The translations under genes were made by a program, and so were the position numbers. The notes beneath the pieces were generated by a model. It did no database searches and was not told the origin of the DNA. It saw nothing but the letters and a program-made list of their open reading frames with translations. From Acinetobacter proteolyticus (GTDB taxonomy: Bacteria > Pseudomonadota > Gammaproteobacteria > Pseudomonadales > Moraxellaceae): a DNA stretch of 64,000 bases. Shown here piece by piece: positions 9,048 to 17,564 of the stretch. Positions within the stretch are counted from its first letter, which is position 1. Each line of letters begins with the position of its first letter. The stretch is taken from contig NZ_KB849179.1 of NCBI RefSeq assembly GCF_000367945.1, positions 3,081,470 through 3,145,469 of the forward strand, in the 5' to 3' direction.

Positions 9048-10877
9048 ATGCCTGATTATCGTTCGAAAACATCAACACATGGAAGAAATATGGCGGGCGC
9101 GCGCGGTTTATGGCGTGCGACCGGTATGAAAGATGAAGATTTTGGCAAGCCAATTATTGCGGTGGTCAACTCATTTACCCAATTTGTTCCCGGTCACGTG
9201 CATCTTAAAGATTTAGGTCAACTTGTTGCGAGAGAAATTGAAGCTTCTGGTGGTGTGGCAAAAGAATTTAATACCATTGCCGTCGATGACGGAATTGCCA
9301 TGGGTCATGACGGGATGCTGTATTCACTGCCATCACGTGATTTGATTGCCGATTCTGTGGAATACATGGTCAATGCCCATTGCGCCGATGCCATGGTCTG
9401 TATCTCGAACTGTGACAAGATCACTCCGGGAATGCTGATGGCGGCAATGCGCTTGAATATCCCAGTGGTGTTCGTGTCTGGTGGGCCAATGGAAGCGGGT
9501 AAAGTTAAATTCCGCGGTGATGAAAAGGCGATTGACCTGGTTGATGCCATGGTAGTTGCAGCAGACGAAAGCTATACCGATGAAGAAGTTGCGGCATTTG
9601 AACGCTCGGCATGTCCGACGTGTGGTTCATGTTCAGGGATGTTCACGGCTAACTCAATGAACTGCTTAACCGAAGCTTTAGGTTTGTCTCTACCGGGCAA
9701 CGGTTCAATCGTGGCAACCCATGCCAACCGTGAAAAATTGTTCTTAAAAGCAGGTCGTTTAGTGGTTGAACTGGCGAAACGCTATTATGAACAGAATGAT
9801 GACAGCATCTTGCCACGCTCAATTGCAACCAAAGCCGCATTTGAAAATGCTATGACTTTGGATATCGCAATGGGTGGTTCAACCAATACCGTATTGCATT
9901 TACTTGCTGCTGCACATGAAGCAGAAGTTGATTTCACGATGGATGATATCGACCGCCTGTCTCGTCAAGTACCAGTATTGTCAAAAGTTGCACCTGCAAA
10001 ACAAGACGTGCATATGGAAGATGTACACCGTGCAGGTGGCATCATGGCGATCTTGGGCGAGCTAGATCGTGCCAACTTACTCAATACCTCATGCCCAACC
10101 GTGCACGAACCTACGTTGAAAGATGCCTTGGACAAGTGGGATATTATCCGCACTGAAGATGCAGACGTTTATGAGTTCTATCGTTCATCTCCGGGTGGTA
10201 TTCCAACCCAAGTGGCATTCTCGCAGAACCGTTATTACTCAACTTTAGATGGTGACCGCGAAAAAGGCGTGATTCGTAATGCTGAACATGCGTTCTCTAA
10301 AGATGGCGGTTTGGCAGTCCTTTACGGCAACATCGCTCTAGATGGCTGTATCGTTAAAACCGCGGGTGTGGATGAGTCGATTCTTAAATTTACCGGTACA
10401 GCACGCGTTTTTGAAAGCCAAGATTCTGCGGTTGAAGCGATTCTGGATCATAAAATCGTAGCTGGCGACATCGTAGTGATTCGCTATGAAGGCCCACGTG
10501 GTGGACCGGGGATGCAGGAAATGTTGTATCCAACCAGTTACTTGAAGTCGAAAGGCTTAGGTAAGGATTGTGCTTTGATTACCGATGGTCGCTTCTCGGG
10601 TGGTTCATCAGGTTTGTCGATTGGTCACGTGTCTCCTGAAGCTGCTGAAGGTGGTGCAATTGGTTTGGTTGAAGATGGTGATACCATTCAAATCGATATT
10701 CCGAATCGTACCATTCATCTTGATATCGACGATGCAACTATGGCGCATCGCCGTACCGTGCAGGAAGCCAAGGGTTGGCATCCAGCAGAAGAACGTAAAC
10801 GTAAAGTGTCTAAGTCATTGAAGATTTACGCAATGCATTCGACCAGTGCAGCCAAAGGCGCAGTACGAGTTTTGTAA
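9048..10877 (+). CDS. ilvD: dihydroxy-acid dehydratase
   Basis: This 609-residue protein is dihydroxy-acid dehydratase, which makes the 2-oxo acid precursors of valine, leucine and isoleucine. The iron-sulfur cluster ligands are visible in SNCDKITPGM and CPTCGSCSGMFTANS. The SGGPMEAGK and GRFSGGSSGLSIGHV segments belong to the active site region, and the length is typical of the long bacterial form. It appears monocistronic with its own terminator. No leader peptide rich in branched-chain residues is visible upstream. Confidence 0.98.
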   Translation: MPDYRSKTSTHGRNMAGARGLWRATGMKDEDFGKPIIAVVNSFTQFVPGHVHLKDLGQLVAREIEASGGVAKEFNTIAVDDGIAMGHDGMLYSLPSRDLIADSVEYMVNAHCADAMVCISNCDKITPGMLMAAMRLNIPVVFVSGGPMEAGKVKFRGDEKAIDLVDAMVVAADESYTDEEVAAFERSACPTCGSCSGMFTANSMNCLTEALGLSLPGNGSIVATHANREKLFLKAGRLVVELAKRYYEQNDDSILPRSIATKAAFENAMTLDIAMGGSTNTVLHLLAAAHEAEVDFTMDDIDRLSRQVPVLSKVAPAKQDVHMEDVHRAGGIMAILGELDRANLLNTSCPTVHEPTLKDALDKWDIIRTEDADVYEFYRSSPGGIPTQVAFSQNRYYSTLDGDREKGVIRNAEHAFSKDGGLAVLYGNIALDGCIVKTAGVDESILKFTGTARVFESQDSAVEAILDHKIVAGDIVVIRYEGPRGGPGMQEMLYPTSYLKSKGLGKDCALITDGRFSGGSSGLSIGHVSPEAAEGGAIGLVEDGDTIQIDIPNRTIHLDIDDATMAHRRTVQEAKGWHPAEERKRKVSKSLKIYAMHSTSAAKGAVRVL

Positions 10878-10885
10878 TCCCTTTC

Positions 10886-10917
10886 AGTCCCTCTTTCAAT
10901 TAAGGGGGACTTTTTTG
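10886..10917 (+). terminator. ilvD terminator
   Basis: AGTCCC (10886-10891) pairs with GGGACT near 10906-10911, with partial pairing further in, and six T follow. It begins 8 bases after the ilvD stop codon. Confidence 0.88.
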
Positions 10918-11020
10918 TTATTTTATAAGATACTGAACAGACTTATTGACTCACTTGTTCCAACCCAAGTTTGAGTATATCGATTCATATTTCACTTTAT
11001 GACCATTAGAGGCGATCGAC

Positions 11021-12310
11021 ATGTCTTTGTTACGTCGTTGGTTTGATCCCATCCGATCGAGTTGGTTCTATCAGAAACCTTCACGTCAGGCGGTGTTACC
11101 CACGGAACAGGGTTTAAGCATTTACCTGCGTCTAGACGATGTTTATAGCTATCTTGCGGTACAACAACTGGATCAGCTCAATGAAATCCTGAGCGATGAG
11201 CTGAAACCGTTAAAAGTGATTATTTCGAGGCAGGACGCGGAGCCTCCGAATGGAATGTCCAAGCAGGAATGGCTCAGTTACTGTTTAAATGATGCCAAGA
11301 TTCTGGCCAAGCAACATCGTTTTGGCTTTGATGACACTCCAGAAATTCCCAGCGCAGAAGCATTACAACAAGCTGAAACCATTCTTCGAAATACCCCCTT
11401 ACGTGAACAGAACTTCTTACATTTACTGGAAGATGTGTTCCATATGCTGTGGCAGCAACAATACGGCAAATTACGTACCCTGTATGCCATGGCCAGTCGG
11501 CACCAAAGCCCTCAAGATTATCCTGAACGCATTTTTAAAGATGTGCCCGTTGCTGCCAGTTATTTCGAATTTGGTGAGCGTAAATACCAAGCGGTCGATG
11601 ATTTATTGCGTTTGACCCGTCGTCTAAAACAGCAAAAACTGTTGACTGGAAATCCAATTTTCCTGATCAATCATATCGAATGGCGTGAGCATTTGATTAA
11701 TGATGGTGAAGCGCTCAATGAAGTGCAGGCCATGCATCCCGAGTTAGATTTATATATCGCGCTTGAAGATCCAATGAGTTGGTTATTATTGGCTTATATT
11801 AAAGAAGAACTGGCCAATTATTATAATATTCAGCTAAAAGTCTATCCGTTGAGTTATCACGGACGGGATTGGTTTGACTGGAGTTTGGCAACCCGTGTTT
11901 CCAAGCGAACCCAAGTGGCATTTACGCCGTTCTGCCGTCCGACCAAGGACGCGACGTATGAGATGGCACGACTGTTTTATAGTGTCCCAGAAGAACAGCA
12001 AGTCGATTGCATCCACCAGATTTTTGAAGGCGTGTGGACACGGGGGAAAGACCTCTCATTTAAAGCCCATTTTCAACGCATGCAAAAACGTTTAGAGATC
12101 GAGCACATCACTGAACAGGATGTCGAAGCTTTACTACAGCAGAACGATGAACTGTGTCAGCAAAAGCATCAGCCTGATTTTCCAGTGTTAGAATTGCGGA
12201 TTGACGGGCAAAGTTATGTGTTTAACAGCCTGTATCGGGTCTGGATGATTGAAAGCATTCTCAGCAATGTGTTGGAAGATAAATATAGAACCGCCTCAAG
12301 CTCTGCCTGA
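11021..12310 (+). CDS. double DsbA-like (2-hydroxychromene-2-carboxylate isomerase-like) thioredoxin-fold protein
   Basis: This 429-residue protein appears to contain two DsbA-like thioredoxin-fold domains in tandem. The first begins near residue 32 (LSIYLRLDDVYSYLAVQQ), the second near residue 245 (LDLYIALEDPMSWLLLAY). Each start resembles the beta-strand and helix of HCCA isomerase/DsbA-like proteins, where a Ser or Cys often follows the first strand. No CxxC redox motif is visible, so a disulfide oxidoreductase role is unlikely; glutathione-dependent isomerase or transferase chemistry is possible. There is no signal peptide, so it is cytoplasmic. AGAGG lies 8 bases before the start. It may be co-transcribed with the TauE gene 81 bases downstream. 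Confidence 0.7.
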   Translation: MSLLRRWFDPIRSSWFYQKPSRQAVLPTEQGLSIYLRLDDVYSYLAVQQLDQLNEILSDELKPLKVIISRQDAEPPNGMSKQEWLSYCLNDAKILAKQHRFGFDDTPEIPSAEALQQAETILRNTPLREQNFLHLLEDVFHMLWQQQYGKLRTLYAMASRHQSPQDYPERIFKDVPVAASYFEFGERKYQAVDDLLRLTRRLKQQKLLTGNPIFLINHIEWREHLINDGEALNEVQAMHPELDLYIALEDPMSWLLLAYIKEELANYYNIQLKVYPLSYHGRDWFDWSLATRVSKRTQVAFTPFCRPTKDATYEMARLFYSVPEEQQVDCIHQIFEGVWTRGKDLSFKAHFQRMQKRLEIEHITEQDVEALLQQNDELCQQKHQPDFPVLELRIDGQSYVFNSLYRVWMIESILSNVLEDKYRTASSSA

Positions 12311-12364
12311 GGCCTACTCCCAAAAATAAGAATAGGGCAAGCTGCGCTTTTTTTCGTAGCATAA

Positions 12365-12383
12365 CTCCGATGTGATATCGGAG
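12365..12383 (+). promoter_or_regulatory. hairpin that includes the ribosome binding site of the TauE gene
   Basis: CTCCGAT (12365-12371) pairs perfectly with ATCGGAG (12377-12383) around GTGAT. The right arm contains the GGAG likely used as ribosome binding site of the GTG start at 12392, so this hairpin could mask it. No T run follows, so it is not a classical terminator. A regulatory role is only an inference. Confidence 0.35.
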
Positions 12384-12391
12384 ATTCGGGC

Positions 12392-13123
12392 GTGACTTTT
12401 TTAGCAATTATTGTGATGGTATTTGTCTTTGCGGGCATGATTAAAGGCATGATCGGCTTAGGCTTACCTGCGGTCTCAATGGGACTGCTGACGATTGCCA
12501 TGAGTCCGTTTCAGGCTGCCTCACTGCTGATTGTTCCGTCCATGATCACCAATATCTGGCAGCTGTTTGCTGAGGGGCGGGTCTGGACTTTTGTACGCCG
12601 TTTCTGGTCCTTACTGGTCGGTATAGTAGTTGGATCGATCTGGAGTTTTTTACCCACTTTAAGCCAAAGCCATGGCCAAAGCAGTGAAATTCTCTTGGGG
12701 ACGATGCTGATACTGTACGGGCTTTATGGCCTATGCGTTAAGAATCTACCTCATTTGGGCAAATATGAGCGTTGGCTCTCACCCGTAGTTGGTTATATCG
12801 GTGGGGCGGTGACCGTAGCGACAGGTGTGGTGATTATTCCCGTGGTACCTTATTTACAGTCTTTGCATTTAAAACGGGATGAGCTGGTTCAGGCTTTGGG
12901 CTTGACCTTTACCGTGTCCACCATTTGCCTTGCCGTGTTTTTACAGCATAATCCAATGGCAGGCATCATCCTCGATTATCGCCTATCGGTTGTGGCGTTG
13001 GTCGCAGCTTTAATTGGCATGTGGTTGGGTAAAAAAATCCGCTATCAATTGAATGAGCAACGCTTCCGCCGCCTATTTTTTATGGGATTGGTCGCATTAG
13101 GTGCTTATATGCTATCGCATTAA
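12392..13123 (+). CDS. TauE/SafE family sulfite or anion exporter
   Basis: This 243-residue inner membrane protein has about eight hydrophobic segments and the TauE/SafE pattern: an N-terminal GMIKGMIGLGLPAVS and a second GYIGGAVTVATGVVIIPV half. The family exports sulfite, sulfonates or organic acids; the substrate here is unknown. It starts with GTG at 12392, with GGAG eight bases upstream inside a hairpin. The gene converges on a LysR regulator, which may or may not control it. A supply of exported substrate is not evident from the neighbours. Confidence 0.85.
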   Translation: MTFLAIIVMVFVFAGMIKGMIGLGLPAVSMGLLTIAMSPFQAASLLIVPSMITNIWQLFAEGRVWTFVRRFWSLLVGIVVGSIWSFLPTLSQSHGQSSEILLGTMLILYGLYGLCVKNLPHLGKYERWLSPVVGYIGGAVTVATGVVIIPVVPYLQSLHLKRDELVQALGLTFTVSTICLAVFLQHNPMAGIILDYRLSVVALVAALIGMWLGKKIRYQLNEQRFRRLFFMGLVALGAYMLSH

Positions 13124-13135
13124 TTGGGGGCTGAA

Positions 13136-14026
13136 CTAAGGGCGATGTTGCAATAAAAAATCTGCAAACTGTTGATAAGTTTCGGGTAGTTGACTGAAAT
13201 TCTGTGTTGCCAACAAAAGTTTCCGATTGGCCCATGCACCCATGAGTTGTACGGTGTGGAAATGATAATCTGGTGCTAAACGCTGTGCAGCGCGGGCAGG
13301 CATAATGGCGATACCAACACCTTTTGCCACCACTTCAGCAATCGCAGCGAAATTGGGCAAACGTAAACGGTATTGGATATTAAAACCGAGCAACTTGGCT
13401 TGGGTTTCGATGGATTGCTGCAAAGAATGATGCGGCATCAACCCAATAAAACCATAGTTTAAGGCCTCGACCAAATTCAATTGTGTGTATTGAGCAAGGG
13501 CATGTGAGGCTGGGCAAATCAGCACCAAGGGATCACTGGCAAATTCTTGGGTCTGCAAAGGGCGAATATCAAAGAAACTGGAAACCAAGCCGAGCTTGGC
13601 CATGCCTTTGCCGAGAGCTGCAATAATCTCTGAACTTTCAGCTTCATGCAGATCGATATTGATGTCAGGATGGCGCATCAGGTATTGCGGTAACAGCGGT
13701 GGCAGATATTCACTTTGTGCAGAGGAGTTGCACCATAGGGTTATGGATTCGGGCTGTTGCTGCCGAAAGCGTTGCATCTCTTGTTCAAGTTGGTCTTTTT
13801 GTCGGAGCAAACGTCGTGCATGTTCGGCTAAGGCATGGCCTGCACTGGTAAGCTCAACGCCTGTGGTCTGTCGAATAAACAGAGGTGTATCGAAATATTG
13901 TTCAAGTTTTTTGATGCGCTCACTGGCCGCTTGCAAGGAAATCGCAGAACGTTCCGCCCCTTTGGTCAGACTGCCTGTAGTGACGATATGCAGAAATAGT
14001 TGTAAATCAAAAAAATCAAAACGCAT
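13136..14026 (-). CDS. LysR family transcriptional regulator
   Basis: This 296-residue regulator has an N-terminal winged helix-turn-helix (about residues 1-62; FLHIVTTGSLTKGAERSAIS is the recognition region) and a periplasmic-binding-protein-like effector domain from about residue 90 on. Its 3' end converges on the TauE exporter gene 12 bases away. Another LysR gene lies 106 bases upstream in the same direction, so its own target is not obvious. No good ribosome binding site precedes the start codon, so the start may be slightly off. The inducer is unknown. Confidence 0.9.
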   Translation of the reverse strand: MRFDFFDLQLFLHIVTTGSLTKGAERSAISLQAASERIKKLEQYFDTPLFIRQTTGVELTSAGHALAEHARRLLRQKDQLEQEMQRFRQQQPESITLWCNSSAQSEYLPPLLPQYLMRHPDINIDLHEAESSEIIAALGKGMAKLGLVSSFFDIRPLQTQEFASDPLVLICPASHALAQYTQLNLVEALNYGFIGLMPHHSLQQSIETQAKLLGFNIQYRLRLPNFAAIAEVVAKGVGIAIMPARAAQRLAPDYHFHTVQLMGAWANRKLLLATQNFSQLPETYQQFADFLLQHRP

Positions 14027-14132
14027 GATGGCAACGTATTGAAATATAAAAAGCCATCATACTAAACATCCCTTCAATAAAGATAGTGGACTTAAGTGCA
14101 GCAAAAACCGTTTTTGATGATGAGCGAAACGT

Positions 14133-15035
14133 TTAACCCTGATCCAAAGGATGATCTTTAAACAACTGCACGATCCATTCAATAAATACCCGTTGTCGGG
14201 GTGAAACCCGTATTTTTGAGGGGTAAAGCAAAGAAACGGGTAAAGAAGGGACAGCGTATTGGGTTAACACAGGGCACAGCTGACCATTTTCGATTTGCTT
14301 TAAATGACCATAACGTGGCACCTGAATAATACCAAAGCCTTGTTCTGCCGCAGCAGAGTAGGTGTGCGCCCCATTGACCTGAATTAAGGAACTTAGGTCA
14401 TAAAACTCAAGCTGATGATTGATGATGAATTCTAAGGGAAGCGCTTTTTGTCGTGCGCTGGAGTAAAACCCCACCATAAAATGCTGTTTTAAATCACTCA
14501 GTGCGTTCGGTGTGCCGTATTTGTTGAGGTATTCAGGACTCGCGAGGGTGACTTGCGGGATCTGCCCCAAGGGTCTGACCACCAGTTCACTATTATTTAA
14601 ATGACCAATCCGAATCACACAGTCGATGCCTTCTTTAATCAGATCAACATAGCGATCACTTTCAGTCAGTTGTAATTGAATTTGTGGATATTCACCGAGA
14701 AACTGGTGTAGTTTGGGCAGAATAAAATGCGCAGCAAAGATACCGTGGACTTCGACCTTTAACGTGCCTTGCGGTTTAGCATGTAAAAAATCATGATCTG
14801 ATTCATCAATATAAGCCAGAATATATTTACAGCGCTGATAATACAGATGGCCTTCGTCAGTTAGATTGACCTGTCGTGTGGTCCGAAACAGTAGGCGGGT
14901 ATTCAACTGCGTTTCTAATTGTTTAATTGCATCTGTCAGGGTTGAGCGCGGTAAGTTCAGGATCTGTGCTGCTTTGGTAAAACTTCGCTGCTCAACCACA
15001 TGTACGAATGCCGACATTGCATTTAACTTGTTCAT
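14133..15035 (-). CDS. LysR family transcriptional regulator (CrgA-like)
   Basis: This 300-residue LysR protein starts with the usual winged helix-turn-helix (MNKLNAMSAFVHVVEQRSF; recognition helix around ILNLPRSTLTDAIKQLE). The effector domain reads like the CrgA/YafC group, with DCVIRIGHLNNSELVVRPLG. It is divergent from a short-chain dehydrogenase gene, the usual LysR layout for target and regulator. A TGTTC/GAACA inverted repeat in the 123-base gap is a candidate operator. It probably controls the dehydrogenase and itself. Confidence 0.92.
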   Translation of the reverse strand: MNKLNAMSAFVHVVEQRSFTKAAQILNLPRSTLTDAIKQLETQLNTRLLFRTTRQVNLTDEGHLYYQRCKYILAYIDESDHDFLHAKPQGTLKVEVHGIFAAHFILPKLHQFLGEYPQIQLQLTESDRYVDLIKEGIDCVIRIGHLNNSELVVRPLGQIPQVTLASPEYLNKYGTPNALSDLKQHFMVGFYSSARQKALPLEFIINHQLEFYDLSSLIQVNGAHTYSAAAEQGFGIIQVPRYGHLKQIENGQLCPVLTQYAVPSLPVSLLYPSKIRVSPRQRVFIEWIVQLFKDHPLDQG

Positions 15036-15095
15036 AGGCTTGATTCTTTTGTTCGGTCTATCCGTATATAGAAGCCGAAATTTGATGGATTATCT

Positions 15096-15110
15096 TGTTC
15101 TGACTGAACA
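15096..15110. promoter_or_regulatory. candidate LysR operator
   Basis: TGTTC and GAACA form a perfect inverted repeat around TGACT, in the gap between the divergent LysR and SDR genes. The size and position fit a LysR binding site, but there is only one copy and the half-sites are short. Confidence 0.35.
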
Positions 15111-15158
15111 GTATCATAGATCGTATTCCTTGATAAGTTGAGTTGGATGAGGTTAAAA

Positions 15159-15905
15159 ATGAATACGCCAGCAAATGATAAAAAAGTGATTTTGATTACA
15201 GGCGCATCCCGAGGCATTGGTGCTTTTAGTGCAGCCTTATTGGCACGGCAAGGTCATCAAATCGTGATTAATTACGCGCGCAATGATTTAGAAGCGAATC
15301 AGCTCGTTGAAAAAATTACAGCTGCAGGCGGGACCGCAAGCGCATTTAAAGCAGATATCAGCCAGTCGCATCAGGTTGAGCAGCTATTTGAATATGTCAT
15401 CCAAAGCTATGGACGAGTAGACGTTCTGATTAATAATGCGGGCATTATGTGCTTTCAAAAAATTGAAGCTTTAGATGATGAAACCATTGAAAAGGTCTTA
15501 GCGATTAATTTAAAAGGTAACTTATATAGCATGCGAGAGGCGGCGAAACGACTGGAGCAAGGTGGAAAAATTATCAATCTGTCCAGTAGCGTGATCGGTA
15601 TGAAGCTGGAAGGGTATGGTATTTATACCGCGTCTAAAGCAGCCATTGAAGCTTTGACGGCTATTCTTGCCAAAGAATTAAGAGGTAAAAATATTACGGT
15701 CAATGCAATTGCACCTGGTCCAACAGCGACGGAACTATTCTTTGAGGGCAAGAGTGAGGCATTGATTGCACAGTTGGCCAAAGCAGCCCCTTTAGAGCGT
15801 TTAGGCACTGTGGAAGATATTGCTGCGGTGCTTGATTTTGCGGTGAGTGATGCCAGTAACTGGATCAATGCACAGGTGATTAGAGCCAATGGTGGCATTA
15901 TCTAG
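15159..15905 (+). CDS. short-chain dehydrogenase/reductase (SDR)
   Basis: This 248-residue oxidoreductase is a classical SDR. It shows the nucleotide-binding TGASRGIGAFSA, the NNAG motif, the catalytic Ser in NLSSSVIG and the catalytic YTASK. The ring of conserved NAIAPGPTATELF follows. Members are commonly annotated as 3-ketoacyl-ACP reductase-like or glucose dehydrogenase-like, but the substrate is not known. I chose the ATG at 15159 because GGATGAGG is well placed before it; a longer form from 15138 is less likely. It is divergent from the LysR gene at 14133-15035, probably its regulator, and ends at a terminator shared with uraA. Confidence 0.9.
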   Translation: MNTPANDKKVILITGASRGIGAFSAALLARQGHQIVINYARNDLEANQLVEKITAAGGTASAFKADISQSHQVEQLFEYVIQSYGRVDVLINNAGIMCFQKIEALDDETIEKVLAINLKGNLYSMREAAKRLEQGGKIINLSSSVIGMKLEGYGIYTASKAAIEALTAILAKELRGKNITVNAIAPGPTATELFFEGKSEALIAQLAKAAPLERLGTVEDIAAVLDFAVSDASNWINAQVIRANGGII

Positions 15906-15925
15906 TAGAGGTATCATTCGCAAAA

Positions 15926-15953
15926 TAAAAAAGGCAGCTTGCGCTGCCTTCAA
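15926..15953. terminator. terminator shared by the SDR gene and uraA
   Basis: AAGGCAGC (15931-15938) pairs with GCTGCCTT (15943-15950) around TTGC. It lies between two convergent genes; an A run precedes it (the T run for uraA), while the plus-strand tail is only moderately T-rich. Confidence 0.85.
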
Positions 15954-15957
15954 GGTT

Positions 15958-17253
15958 TTAGTTTTTATCTTTTAAACTGAATAACAGGTTCAGGAAAATC
16001 GCAGCAAAAGTTGCGGTTCCAATGCCACCTAAATTAAAGCTACCAAATAACAATTCAAAGTTGCCGGCACCTAAAATAATAGTGACTGAGGCAATGATCA
16101 GGTTTTTATTGTTTGAGAAATCGACTTTGTTTTCGATCCAGATTTTCGCACCGGCAATGGTAATCAAGCCAAACACCACAATCGAAGCCCCTGTGAGGAC
16201 TGCGGTTGGAATGGTGCTGATCACTGCACCAAACTTAGGCGAAAGACCCAAGAAAATTGCAAACACACCTGCGATCACAAACACAATGGTGGAGTACACA
16301 CGGGTAACGGCCATCACACCAATGTTCTCACCATAAGTGGTCATACCCGGTGCACCAACACTGCCCGATAAGGTAGTGGCTAAACCGTCGGCAACAAAAG
16401 CTTTGCCCAATTGTGGGGTCAGGTTTTCGCCGGTCATTGCACCCACTGCTTTGATATGCCCCAGATTCTCTGCCACTAAAATCAGTGCGACTGGTGCAAT
16501 AATCAGAATCGCATTTAAATCAAAAGTTGGATGTGAAAAGCTTGGAATACCAAACCATGGCGCTGCTGCGATTTGGGAGAAATCAATCGGTTTGCCATAG
16601 CCTAAAACATTGGTTGCAATGGCATAAATCGCATAGGCAATCAGTAAGCCAACGAGCAGTAATAAGCGTTGTAATAAGCCTTTGGTAAAGACCGCAATGA
16701 TGCCCATGCTCAGTACAGTGATGAGCGCCATCCACATCTCAAATGGTTGACCCGCAACTCCTTTGATGGTGACAGGGGCAAGGTTGAGACCAATGATCAT
16801 CACGATCGCACCAGTCACCACGGGTGGCATCAGTTTTTCAATCCAGCGCGTACCCGTCAGCATCACCGCAAAACCGATCAAGGCATAAAAAATACCACAG
16901 GCGACGATCCCGCCAAGTGCAACCGAAAGGTTAGGATTGGCCCCAGAGCCAGTGATGTGTCCTGTTGCAGCAGCAACCACACCAATAAAGGCAAAGCTTG
17001 AGCCTAAATAGCTCGGCACCCGTCCACCTGTGATCAGGAAGAAAATGATGGTACAAATCCCTGACATTAAAATGGCAAGGTTTGGGCTAAAACCCATTAA
17101 TAAAGGTGCGAGAACTGTTGCACCAAACATAGCAAATGCGTGTTGAACCCCGAGCACCGCACTTTGTAAGGGCGGTAAATATTCATTTGTCGCAACAGGT
17201 CGATGATCGATCTTGCCCTGATACGGTTGCCATTTTGGAAACCAACTTGACAT
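15958..17253 (-). CDS. uraA: uracil permease (NCS2 family)
   Basis: This 431-residue inner membrane protein is a nucleobase:cation symporter-2. About fourteen hydrophobic segments are visible. Landmarks are QHAFAMFGATVLAPLL near the N-terminus, SYLGSSFAFIGVV, the substrate motif region VAENLGHIKAVGAMTGEN and TTYGENIGVMAVT, all close to the UraA subgroup rather than xanthine permeases. It should import uracil with protons. It starts with ATG at 17253; GAG about nine bases upstream is a weak ribosome binding site. No upp gene is adjacent. Confidence 0.9.
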   Translation of the reverse strand: MSSWFPKWQPYQGKIDHRPVATNEYLPPLQSAVLGVQHAFAMFGATVLAPLLMGFSPNLAILMSGICTIIFFLITGGRVPSYLGSSFAFIGVVAAATGHITGSGANPNLSVALGGIVACGIFYALIGFAVMLTGTRWIEKLMPPVVTGAIVMIIGLNLAPVTIKGVAGQPFEMWMALITVLSMGIIAVFTKGLLQRLLLLVGLLIAYAIYAIATNVLGYGKPIDFSQIAAAPWFGIPSFSHPTFDLNAILIIAPVALILVAENLGHIKAVGAMTGENLTPQLGKAFVADGLATTLSGSVGAPGMTTYGENIGVMAVTRVYSTIVFVIAGVFAIFLGLSPKFGAVISTIPTAVLTGASIVVFGLITIAGAKIWIENKVDFSNNKNLIIASVTIILGAGNFELLFGSFNLGGIGTATFAAIFLNLLFSLKDKN

Positions 17254-17564
17254 AAATTAGACTCATTATGTGATATCAGCGCGTATGATACCCTGTCTTA
17301 AAACGAGCTTTCACCTATAAGCCATTGAGAATATTGCCAGAACAGGCATTGCAAGTTTATGTTTTTACCTTTTGGTAAAATTTGTTTCAAAATAAGCTAG
17401 CGGTTTTATTATTTATTTTCGTGCTGATGCTTTGAAAAGTTAACGCTCTTATTTTCAAAATATTTTTTTGGATTTTTTCTCTTTTTTAAATATAGATGGC
17501 ATATTTTGCCAGTCTTGCCATCAATAGGCAGAGTTCCTATTGATGGCAAAGCCAAGATTAGTGC
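17254..17564. other. A+T-rich gap between ppc and uraA, with a perfect hairpin
   Basis: No gene is visible in these 311 bases. The uraA promoter must lie at the right of uraA's start, in the A+T-rich part. GCCATCAATAGG (17517-17528) pairs perfectly with CCTATTGATGGC (17536-17547) around a seven-base loop, 18 bases past the ppc stop codon. It probably acts as the ppc 3' end or a stability hairpin, although no strong T run follows it on the minus strand. Confidence 0.6.
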
